Positions 1 through 4,551 of a stretch of DNA of 8,542 nucleotides are shown one piece after another. The notes beneath the pieces were generated by a model. It was not told the DNA's origin, made no database searches, and saw nothing but the letters and a program-made list of their open reading frames with translations. The stretch's first letter is position 1; every line of letters begins with the position of its first letter. Origin of the DNA: Saprospiraceae bacterium (GTDB taxonomy: Bacteria > Bacteroidota > Bacteroidia > Chitinophagales > Saprospiraceae); NCBI GenBank assembly GCA_023300255.1, contig JALZWC010000376.1, positions 1 through 8,542 of the forward strand. The letters are read 5' to 3'. Both the position numbers and the translations under genes were made by a program.

Positions 1-54
1 ATTACGTTTTATTTTGTCCAACCACTTACCATTGACTGTACATTAAAAAAACGA

Positions 55-990
55 ATGAAAGTCTTTAGAACACTTGCTGATCTTCCCTCTTTTAAGAATG
101 CCGTTGTCACCATTGGATCATACGATGGAGTACATGTAGGACATCAATCTATTTTTAGTCGTATTCAAAATCTAGCAGAAGAAATTGATGGCGAAAGTAT
201 TGCGATTACTTTCCATCCGCATCCTCGACAGGTGGTATATCCTAAAGACAAATCTCTAAAATTAATTACGACCATAGAAGAGAAAATAGCCTTAATGGAA
301 TCGTATGGTTTTGATAATTTAGTGATTGTTCCTTTTACGGTAGAATTTTCTCAGCAAAGTCCAGATGAATACATAGAGCGTTTATTTGAAATTTTCAACC
401 CTAGCTATATTGTAATTGGATATGACCATCGCTTTGGCTTAAACAGACAGGGAGATATTAATTACCTGAGATGGCATTCCAAAACAAAAGATTTCAAAGT
501 TATAGAAATTGAAAAGAAGGAGCTAGATGAAGTTGCTATTAGCTCTACGAAAATACGAACGGCTCTTTCTGAGGGAAAGATTGTAAAAGCTACTCAACTA
601 TTAGGTCATTCTTTTTTTCTTTCTGGAAAGGTAGTACATGGTCAAAAAATTGGTCATTCGATCGGCTATCCAACTGCCAATCTAAAAATTCAAGAAGCAT
701 ATAAACTATTACCCTTAGATGGCATCTATACAGTTTATGTGCATATAGAAGGCGTACGATTCGGAGGAATGCTTTACATAGGCAATCGACCTACCTTAGA
801 AGAACATAACGAAAAAACAATTGAAGTCAACATCTTTGATTTCAATCAAACCATATACGGGAGAATCATCCAGCTAGAATTTGTTGAATTTATAAGAGGC
901 GATCAGAAATTTGAGGGACTTGAAAAACTTAAGGCACAGCTCGCAGATGATGAAAAGCGATCTTTAGCTATCCTACAAAAAAAAAACTAG
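55..990 (+). CDS. ribF: Bifunctional riboflavin kinase / FAD synthetase RibF
   Basis: This cytoplasmic enzyme phosphorylates riboflavin to FMN with ATP and then adenylylates FMN to FAD. The 311-aa length is normal for bacterial RibF. The N-terminal nucleotidyltransferase domain (about residues 1-185) shows the family motif GSYDGVHVGH at 21-30 (usual form GxFDGxHxGH), HPHP at 54-57 and ISSTKIR at 162-168. The C-terminal riboflavin kinase domain (about 186-307) shows GQKIGHSIGYPTANL at 196-210, with the PTAN Mg-ATP-binding motif, DGIYTVYV at 222-229, and Glu257 in TIEVNIFDF as the expected catalytic base. The ATG at 55 gives the standard N-terminus. Only 54 bp lie upstream and no clear promoter is seen there. 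The gene ends in an A10 tract that forms A AAA AAC directly before the TAG stop; see the separate entry. A glycosyltransferase follows 20 bp later on the same strand, so co-transcription is likely. Family assignment is secure; both activities are inferred from the family. Confidence 0.97.
   Translation: MKVFRTLADLPSFKNAVVTIGSYDGVHVGHQSIFSRIQNLAEEIDGESIAITFHPHPRQVVYPKDKSLKLITTIEEKIALMESYGFDNLVIVPFTVEFSQQSPDEYIERLFEIFNPSYIVIGYDHRFGLNRQGDINYLRWHSKTKDFKVIEIEKKELDEVAISSTKIRTALSEGKIVKATQLLGHSFFLSGKVVHGQKIGHSIGYPTANLKIQEAYKLLPLDGIYTVYVHIEGVRFGGMLYIGNRPTLEEHNEKTIEVNIFDFNQTIYGRIIQLEFVEFIRGDQKFEGLEKLKAQLADDEKRSLAILQKKN
977..990 (+). other. Possible -1 frameshift site at the ribF stop
   Basis: Ten A residues (977-986) followed by C and the TAG stop place the heptamer A AAA AAC at 981-987, in the ribF zero frame and directly before the stop codon at 988-990. 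A AAA AAC is a known -1 slippery sequence. A -1 slip moves ribosomes into the reading frame of the glycosyltransferase, which is open from 954 onward, and would join RibF to it through a linker starting KKLASTDSSK. No strong stem-loop stimulator is obvious just downstream, and A-tracts are common in AT-rich genomes. That frameshifting occurs is inference. Confidence 0.3.
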
Positions 991-1010
991 CGTCTACTGA
1001 TTCTAGTAAA

Positions 1011-2072
1011 TTGTTAGTTGCTCAAAAAACAATTCCTACAGTAGCCATCGTTATTCTCAATTACAATGGCCAACAATATTTAGAACAATTCCTACCTAGT
1101 GTTTTAGCTTCTGCTTATGCTAATCAAAAAGTGATTGTTGCTGATAACGGCTCTACAGATACTTCTATCTCTTTTTTAGAAGCACGTTATCCCAATGAAG
1201 TAGAAATAATAGATCTTAAACAGAACTATGGCTTCGCAGAGGGATACAATCAAGCACTAAACCAAGTATCTGCTGATTATTACATCCTATTAAATTCAGA
1301 TGTAGAAGTACGTCCTAACTGGATAACACCGATTATAGATTTAATGGCGCAAGATACGTCAATAGCTGCCTGCCAACCAAAAGTACTCGCCCATCATAAC
1401 AAAACGGTTTTCGAGCATGCTGGAGCCGCTGGCGGATATATGGATGCTTTAGGCTACCCTTTTTGTAGAGGTAGAATAATGGATGTATGCGAAGAAGATA
1501 AGGGACAGTATGATTCTATAGAAAACATATTTTGGGCTACTGGTGCTGCTCTGGTAATAAGAGCTCCTCTATACCATGCAATAGGCCAGCTAGATGGTGA
1601 TTATTTTGCACACATGGAGGAAATAGATTTGTGTTGGCGATTAAAGCGAGCAGGTTATAAGATCATGGTAGTCCCAGAATCTATTGTTTATCATGTGGGT
1701 GGTGGTACACTAAACTATCAATCTCCAAGAAAGACCTATCTTAATTTTAGAAATAATATTTCTACTTTATTTAAAAATGAGCCTAGCTTAAAATTGTTAT
1801 GGCTACTTCCAGTTCGTTTCAGTTTAGATGGCGTAGCAGGTATTGTCTTTTTATTAAAAGGGCAGCACCAACATACTTTGGAAATTATAAAAGCGCATGG
1901 CTATTTCTATAAAAATATAAGGAAGTTAAGCGCCAAACGAAAGTCGTATTCAAAATTAATAGAGGCGAATAAAATAGGCGTAGAAACGAAAGAGGGAAGG
2001 ATTGCGAAAAGTATTCTATGGCAATACTATGCTTTGGGAAAGAAGGCATATAAAAATATCTTCGGTCTTTGA
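1011..2072 (+). CDS. Family 2 glycosyltransferase (GT-A fold)
   Basis: This is a probable inverting glycosyltransferase that moves a sugar from a nucleotide donor to a cell-surface glycan; donor and acceptor cannot be read from sequence. The N-terminal GT2 core shows VAIVILNYNG at 11-20, VIVADNGSTDTS at 41-52 and NYGFAEGYNQAL at 72-83. The metal-binding DxD-type motif is NSDVEV at 95-100, the acceptor-side segment is ATGAALVIR at 176-184, and the likely catalytic acid region is HMEEIDLCWRLKRAGY at 201-216. This is the arrangement of WcaA/rhamnosyltransferase-like GT2 enzymes. A hydrophobic stretch at about 263-283 may associate with the membrane; the tail is basic. The start is uncertain: the TTG at 1011 is the only usual start codon between the upstream in-frame stop (951) and the catalytic domain, and the first in-frame ATG would remove the whole donor site. 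Coupling to ribF or a frameshift from it are alternatives. The 3' end overlaps the outermost arm of a nested inverted-repeat block. Confidence 0.9.
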   Translation: MLVAQKTIPTVAIVILNYNGQQYLEQFLPSVLASAYANQKVIVADNGSTDTSISFLEARYPNEVEIIDLKQNYGFAEGYNQALNQVSADYYILLNSDVEVRPNWITPIIDLMAQDTSIAACQPKVLAHHNKTVFEHAGAAGGYMDALGYPFCRGRIMDVCEEDKGQYDSIENIFWATGAALVIRAPLYHAIGQLDGDYFAHMEEIDLCWRLKRAGYKIMVVPESIVYHVGGGTLNYQSPRKTYLNFRNNISTLFKNEPSLKLLWLLPVRFSLDGVAGIVFLLKGQHQHTLEIIKAHGYFYKNIRKLSAKRKSYSKLIEANKIGVETKEGRIAKSILWQYYALGKKAYKNIFGL

Positions 2073-2087
2073 CAATTTTCATAAAAG

Positions 2088-2152
2088 GGAGCTTAGATCT
2101 CTGGCCTGAATAGCCTTAACGCACATCTACTCAAAGATTGGAACTTCAACTC
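2088..2152 (+). repeat. Diverged copy 1 of 65-bp palindromic repeat
   Basis: Positions 2091-2133 match 2473-2515 in direct orientation at 38 of 43 bases, without gaps. All five differences are transitions, so the two are clearly related copies 382 bp apart. The right palindrome arm of this copy (about 2128-2152) has decayed and no longer pairs well with the left arm, unlike the copy at 2470-2534. Confidence 0.8.
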
Positions 2153-2197
2153 TATATTAGACAAAATACCGCTACTCTGACTAGTTCCATAGTTTTT

Positions 2198-2239
2198 GAT
2201 CCTTGCAGGATCGATGGTTTAAGTTTGTAAATTAAACCT
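2198..2239 (+). repeat. Left arm of 42-bp inverted repeat pair
   Basis: The reverse complement of 2409-2450 matches this segment at about 36 of 42 bases, including 28 of 30 across 2210-2239. The segment also has its own small hairpins: GATCC-TTGCA-GGATC at 2198-2212, and GGTTTAA paired with TTAAACC in the second half. The partner lies 169 bp downstream, inside the outer repeat pair. Confidence 0.8.
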
Positions 2240-2408
2240 TATATTAAACTTTGCAGCACACCTAGATACAAGGTAAATAAGATAAGATAGTACCTTCATT
2301 TCATCAGGATTTAAATAAGTTATAAGATACGGTATCTTTCGATTTATAGTATTAAATCTACTCTATTGTAAGGCAGGATGACTTTGGTTTTTGGGACGGC
2401 TAAATAAG

Positions 2409-2450
2409 AGGTTTAAGTTACAAACTTAAACCGTCGATTGTGCGAGAATC
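2409..2450 (-). repeat. Right arm of 42-bp inverted repeat pair
   Basis: This is the inverted partner of 2198-2239. It contains a perfect 10-bp stem with a 3-base loop: GGTTTAAGTT at 2410-2419, loop ACA, AACTTAAACC at 2423-2432. Differences from the left arm are scattered substitutions, which suggests an old duplication. There is no T-tract beside the 10-bp stem, so it is not called a terminator. Confidence 0.8.
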
Positions 2451-2469
2451 TTAGTTTTTTTTGTGAAAC

Positions 2470-2534
2470 GTAGCTTAGACCTCTGGTCTGAGTAACCTTA
2501 ACGCATATCTACTCAGACAAGAGGTCTAAGCTAC
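2470..2534. repeat. 65-bp palindromic repeat, intact hairpin copy
   Basis: Arms 2470-2494 and 2510-2534 are reverse complements over 25 bases with a single mismatch (G2485), around a 15-base loop (2495-2509). The ends read GTAGCTTAGACCTCT and its complement. No T-run follows on either strand, so it is not a standard terminator. The diverged direct copy at 2088-2152 shows that it belongs to a repeat family rather than being a chance hairpin. It resembles REP/MITE-type dispersed palindromes; mobility is inference. Confidence 0.85.
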
Positions 2535-2798
2535 ATTTGTACTTTGCAAGAATTGTCAAAGTCCCAGTATTTTAAAAGAAAAAGGAAGAATAGCTCTATT
2601 TAGTGCGCAATCAAATTAGGCGAATTATTAAAGTATATTCTATTAAAAATAAACCATTTACTTAGAAAAACAACCATAAACCTAGAAAAAAGCACCTTTC
2701 AAGTATATAAAAAAGCCACTTTCTAAGATTAAGTTACCACAAAATGGAAAAATAATACCGAATAGTAAAACCCCTTATAGAATAGATAAATAAGCCTT

Positions 2799-2806
2799 TA
2801 TATTTG
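2799..2806 (+). promoter_or_regulatory. Bacteroidota-type -7 element (TATATTTG)
   Basis: TATATTTG is an exact match to the Bacteroidota -7 consensus TAnnTTTG. No TTG/TTTG -33 element stands at the expected distance upstream (about 2777-2780 reads ATAG), so it would be a half-consensus promoter. Its position about 33 bp before the strong terminator hairpin, with no gene between, is what makes it notable. An initiation site near 2812 would be expected. Confidence 0.4.
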
Positions 2807-2811
2807 TAACT

Positions 2812-2891
2812 GTGTAGTTTTCTCATAGTATGTTTAGCTCTCCAACATTCCCTACCTTAGCCTCCCTTTGAATGTTGGAGAATTTTTTTTT
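2812..2891 (+). ncRNA. Candidate small RNA of about 80 nt
   Basis: No protein gene lies between the promoter-like TATATTTG (2799-2806) and a perfect 12-bp terminator hairpin with a T9 tail (2839-2891). The nearest upstream + strand gene ends 766 bp earlier and the next gene is on the other strand, so the terminator has no obvious protein-coding client. The simplest reading is a short independent transcript: about 27 nt of mostly unpaired leader, then the hairpin with a 19-nt pyrimidine-rich loop containing CCTACC and CCTCCC. C-rich exposed loops are used for mRNA targeting in some bacterial small RNAs. The 5' end is estimated; the terminator could instead end a long read-through transcript from the glycosyltransferase. 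Confidence 0.4.
2839..2891 (+). terminator. Rho-independent terminator, + strand
   Basis: A perfect 12-bp stem (2839-2850 with 2870-2881, TCTCCAACATTC and its complement) closes a 19-base loop and runs almost directly into nine T residues (2883-2891). On the minus strand the hairpin is preceded by A9 and not followed by a T-run, so it should work only for + strand transcripts and not for ybeY, which ends 24 bp away on the other strand. Confidence 0.85.
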
Positions 2892-2914
2892 CTGGTATAC
2901 ACTACAAAAAAGAA

Positions 2915-3370
2915 CTACAAAGATATTAAGCTTTTCAAATAATAATCTTCCTTCGCTGTCATCTTTTCTTTCGCTTCCTTTCCTTTATCATCATAGCCAC
3001 ACAAATGCAATACACCATGCACCATGACCCTATTTAATTCCTGTTCATAGGTAATCTTAAAGGTTTTTGCATTTTCAGCAATTCTTTCCGTACTAATAAA
3101 TATTTCGCCATCTACAATCGCTTCTTCCTCTGCATAGGGAAAGGTAATCACATCCGTCAGGGTATCGTGATTAAGATAATCAACATTAATTTGGTGTAAG
3201 TAAGCATCCTTGCAAAATACAAATCTAATAGAGCGTAAGACTTTATTTTCTGCCTCTATGACAGTTTTAAGCCAATTAGAGGTAACATCTTCCATAAGAT
3301 CGAAAGAAACCTCTTCATAAAAGAAATGAATGCCTAAATCGGAAGGATCAATAAGGTCGGGAAAGTCCAT
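2915..3370 (-). CDS. ybeY: Endoribonuclease / rRNA maturation factor YbeY
   Basis: YbeY is a metal-dependent cytoplasmic endoribonuclease involved in 16S rRNA 3'-end maturation and ribosome quality control. From the ATG at 3370 the protein has 151 residues, the usual family length. The core TLTDVITFPY (70-79), GEIFIS (88-93) and metal-site HGVLHLCGYDD (118-128) are clear. The motif is normally HGxLHLxGYDH: His118 and His122 are present but Asp128 replaces the third histidine, and Leu66 stands where other phyla often have Arg (YRxxxxxTDVLSF). Both substitutions are, as far as I recall, common in Bacteroidota YbeY. The frame stays open to a TTG at 3448 (177 residues), but those extra 26 residues are the translation of an 18-bp minisatellite (HWTFSL repeated) and the TTG sits inside a hairpin, so ATG 3370 is preferred. 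It follows the RsbW-like gene by 137 bp and is probably co-transcribed. Confidence 0.93.
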   Translation of the reverse strand: MDFPDLIDPSDLGIHFFYEEVSFDLMEDVTSNWLKTVIEAENKVLRSIRFVFCKDAYLHQINVDYLNHDTLTDVITFPYAEEEAIVDGEIFISTERIAENAKTFKITYEQELNRVMVHGVLHLCGYDDKGKEAKEKMTAKEDYYLKSLISL

Positions 3371-3374
3371 TAAG

Positions 3375-3426
3375 GAAAAAGTCCAGTGAAGTGAAAAAGT
3401 CCAGTGAAATGAAAATCCAGTGGAGT
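3375..3426. repeat. 18-bp minisatellite in the ybeY leader
   Basis: Two 18-bp units (3375-3392 and 3393-3410, GAAAAAGTCCAGTGAAGT and a one-base variant) are followed by a 16-bp degenerate unit (3411-3426). A further eroded unit (about 3361-3374) overlaps the ybeY ATG. Read on the minus strand they would encode HWTFSL repeats, unlike any part of YbeY. Copy number could change by slippage in the 5' leader without touching the YbeY coding sequence. Confidence 0.8.
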
Positions 3427-3434
3427 GTGTGTCA

Positions 3435-3471
3435 AGTATCAAACTCAAATTTTGAATTTGAATTTGATACT
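3435..3471. other. 17-bp-stem hairpin upstream of ybeY
   Basis: Arms 3435-3451 and 3455-3471 pair over 17 bp with one exception, around a 3-base loop. The exception is a C-A mismatch on the + strand but a G-T (G-U in RNA) wobble on the minus strand, so pairing is complete in a ybeY-sense transcript. No T-run follows on either strand, which argues against a classical terminator. It lies between the RsbW-like gene and ybeY and may tune read-through or mRNA stability. An alternating AT tract (about 3482-3491) lies beside it. Confidence 0.7.
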
Positions 3472-3507
3472 CGAAGTTTAATATATATATAAAGCTTAAT
3501 AGGTAGG

Positions 3508-3942
3508 TTATCGCTGTTCATCTAATCGGAAACGCATTTCCACAGTACTACCATTATCCTCGTAATCAACGCTATCAGATAGCTGATGCATTAAAAACAC
3601 ACCTCTTCCTCCTATAGTAGTAAGGTTTTCTGGTGCTGTTGGATCTGGTAAACTTCTGAAATCGAATCCTCTTCCTTCATCTCGAACGCGTAAGGCAATA
3701 GTATCTTCTGTTTCTTTTAGTAAAACTTCGACTGTCTTTGTTTCATCATTGCAGTTTCCATGAATGATTGCATTATTAACAGCTTCTGTCAGACTAATAA
3801 GAATGTTCCCATACATATCGGGAGCGATCTTATATTGGCTTGCAATCCGTTCAACAAAGGCTTCTACGCGAGAAACATTTCGTGGGTCGGAGGACAATCT
3901 TAACATAAGTTCAGAATGATTGGGTAGTAAATAGTTGACCAT
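3508..3942 (-). CDS. RsbW/SpoIIAB-like ATP-binding protein (HATPase_c_2)
   Basis: A single-domain GHKL-type ATPase of 144 residues, the family of anti-sigma factor/serine kinases such as RsbW and SpoIIAB. The ATP site is visible: N-box SLTEAVNNAIIHGN at 50-63 (Glu53, Asn57), G1 box RDEGRGFDF at 87-95 and G2 box GGRGVFLMHQLSD at 111-123. No transmembrane or signal segment is present, so it is cytoplasmic. Family members bind ATP and either sequester a sigma factor or phosphorylate an anti-sigma antagonist (STAS) protein; no such partner is in the window, so the target is unknown. Pairing with ybeY downstream is, from recollection, a recurring arrangement in Bacteroidota. The ATG at 3942 gives a typical N-terminus. 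Two exact TAnnTTTG matches lie upstream on this strand. The gene is divergent from fecR, an unrelated type of anti-sigma protein; a link is not implied. Confidence 0.9.
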   Translation of the reverse strand: MVNYLLPNHSELMLRLSSDPRNVSRVEAFVERIASQYKIAPDMYGNILISLTEAVNNAIIHGNCNDETKTVEVLLKETEDTIALRVRDEGRGFDFRSLPDPTAPENLTTIGGRGVFLMHQLSDSVDYEDNGSTVEMRFRLDEQR

Positions 3943-4053
3943 CTAATTTCTTTAATGAGAGAATGCGTTACTAGGGAATGAAATTGATCTTAAAACCAAC
4001 TTCATTAAAGTAGTTACTTCTTTATTTTGGATATGCCAACAAGATTACAAGGT

Positions 4054-4061
4054 CAAAAATA
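4054..4061 (-). promoter_or_regulatory. -7 element for the RsbW-like gene (proximal)
   Basis: On the minus strand this reads TATTTTTG, an exact TAnnTTTG match, about 112 bp upstream of the ATG at 3942. No TTG lies at the usual -33 distance. Transcription would begin near 4048 and leave a leader of about 105 nt. An 11-base sequence directly upstream (4063-4073) recurs at the 3' end of the gene (3501-3511). Confidence 0.4.
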
Positions 4062-4210
4062 CAGGTAGGTTATGATGGAGTTAGTGGCTATATATAGCAT
4101 ATTATTCCTAATTATCTTTTGAGATAATAGTTAATTACAAAATTTAAAGCCAATAATTTCTCTCTATCAAAAACTTCTCTATATGGATTTCATGGATTAT
4201 AATACAGTTA

Positions 4211-4241
4211 CAAAAGTATAGGTTAATACGATTGAACGCAA
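4211..4241 (-). promoter_or_regulatory. Two-part Bacteroidota promoter, minus strand
   Basis: On the minus strand TTG (4241-4239) is followed after 20 bases by TACTTTTG (4218-4211), an exact -7 match with a near-standard spacing to a -33-like TTG. It would start transcription near 4204 and give the RsbW-like gene a leader of about 260 nt running through both palindromes at 4087-4128. It could alternatively drive a short non-coding transcript. Confidence 0.4.
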
Positions 4242-4279
4242 GTCTCTTTTTTATTTTGTTATCTTTTTTACTGACATTC

Positions 4280-4306
4280 AACGCATTAAGTGTGTTTTTT
4301 TTTTTT
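4280..4306 (+). repeat. T12 homopolymer with weak upstream stem
   Basis: Twelve consecutive T residues (4295-4306) follow a possible 6-bp stem (AACGCA 4280-4285 with TGTGTT 4291-4296, one G-U pair). It has the outline of a weak + strand terminator, but there is no upstream + strand gene within 2.2 kb for it to serve. It may simply be a homopolymer, which is a slippage hot spot upstream of a surface-receptor operon. Confidence 0.35.
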
Positions 4307-4424
4307 ATAAAAAGCTAAATAAGACATGATTTAAGACACATTAAACATAGGGGGGAGCGGTCATTTTCGTGTCTTTCATATTGCAAAGTGGCTTATTAGG
4401 GCGGTCTTCGATCAAAAAAGAGCC

Positions 4425-4432
4425 TATTTTTG
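4425..4432 (+). promoter_or_regulatory. -7 element for the fecR operon (TATTTTTG)
   Basis: TATTTTTG is an exact match to TAnnTTTG and lies 119 bp before the fecR ATG. The -33 region (about 4402-4407) has no clear TTG, as may be expected for a promoter needing an activator or an alternative sigma factor. A start near 4439 would give a leader of about 113 nt containing the inverted repeat at 4467-4499. Confidence 0.45.
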
Positions 4433-4466
4433 CATTGCTACTTAACTGAGTTTGTTATCCTAAATA

Positions 4467-4499
4467 AAAATAACAGAAAATGTCTTTTTCTGTCATTTT
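4467..4499 (+). other. Inverted repeat in the fecR leader
   Basis: Arms 4467-4479 and 4487-4499 (core ACAGAAA / TTTCTGT) pair over 13 bp with one mismatch around a 7-base loop. It lies between the predicted promoter and the fecR ATG. It is not followed by a T-tract, so it could be an operator or an RNA leader structure rather than a terminator. Confidence 0.5.
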
Positions 4500-4551
4500 A
4501 TATGTATAACGAACCTGTAAAATAGATCTAGGCACAAAATTTCATATCTGG

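Larger units (their letters stand above)
2073..2838. other. Gene-free, repeat-rich intergenic region
   Basis: No credible gene is seen on either strand; the longest starts found give only a few codons (for example nine codons from about 2388). The first two thirds hold nested inverted repeats described separately. The last third (about 2570-2790) is A-rich, with A-tracts of five to six bases near 2645, 2665, 2686 and 2709, and a loosely repeated CTAGAAAAA-type motif (2661-2669 and 2681-2690). Such spaced A-tracts could bend the DNA upstream of the promoter-like element at 2799. A 7-1-7 palindrome (AAGATAC-G-GTATCTT) lies at 2324-2338. No terminator with a T-run follows the glycosyltransferase directly. 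Confidence 0.6.
3943..4551. other. Divergent gene-free regulatory region
   Basis: No gene is recognisable in this 609-bp AT-rich stretch. In particular there is no ECF sigma factor, which usually precedes fecR. It holds a perfect 12-bp palindrome GCTATATATAGC (4087-4098), a 7-bp-arm inverted repeat ATTATCT-TTTG-AGATAAT (4111-4128), a T12 tract (4295-4306), a G6 run (within about 4351-4357), and promoter-like elements on both strands listed separately. The two palindromes sit on the RsbW-like side and have operator-like geometry; no regulator is identified. Confidence 0.6.

Noticed and set aside
1..54. Promoter for ribF (TATTTTG near 10-16)
   Set aside because: It is one base short of TAnnTTTG, no -33 element can be assessed at the window edge, and ribF may be in an operon that starts outside the window.
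1885..2082. 65-codon minus-strand ORF
   Set aside because: It lies almost wholly antisense to the glycosyltransferase 3' end, its low-complexity composition matches no family I know, and the conserved gene explains the region.
2088..2534. CRISPR array
   Set aside because: Only two copies of the repeat, 382 bp apart, with decay between them and no regular spacers or cas genes.
2839..2891. Bidirectional terminator shared with ybeY
   Set aside because: In the ybeY direction the hairpin is preceded by A residues and followed by AGCTAAACA, not a T-tract.
3371..3448. 26-residue N-terminal extension of YbeY from TTG 3448
   Set aside because: The extra residues are only translated minisatellite, the TTG lies within a hairpin, and ATG 3370 gives the normal family length.
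3435..3471. Terminator between the RsbW-like gene and ybeY
   Set aside because: The stem is strong but neither strand has a T-run after it, so it is listed as a hairpin only.
4382..4434. Long-range stem TGCAAA...GGCT with AGCC...TTTGCA around the fecR promoter
   Set aside because: Pairing is broken (6 + 4 bp with unequal bulges), and it overlaps promoter consensus bases that explain part of the sequence.
3943..4551. Degraded ECF sigma factor gene upstream of fecR
   Set aside because: I found no region 2 or region 4-like residues in the frames I read, and stops are dense; an HMM search would be needed to exclude it fully.
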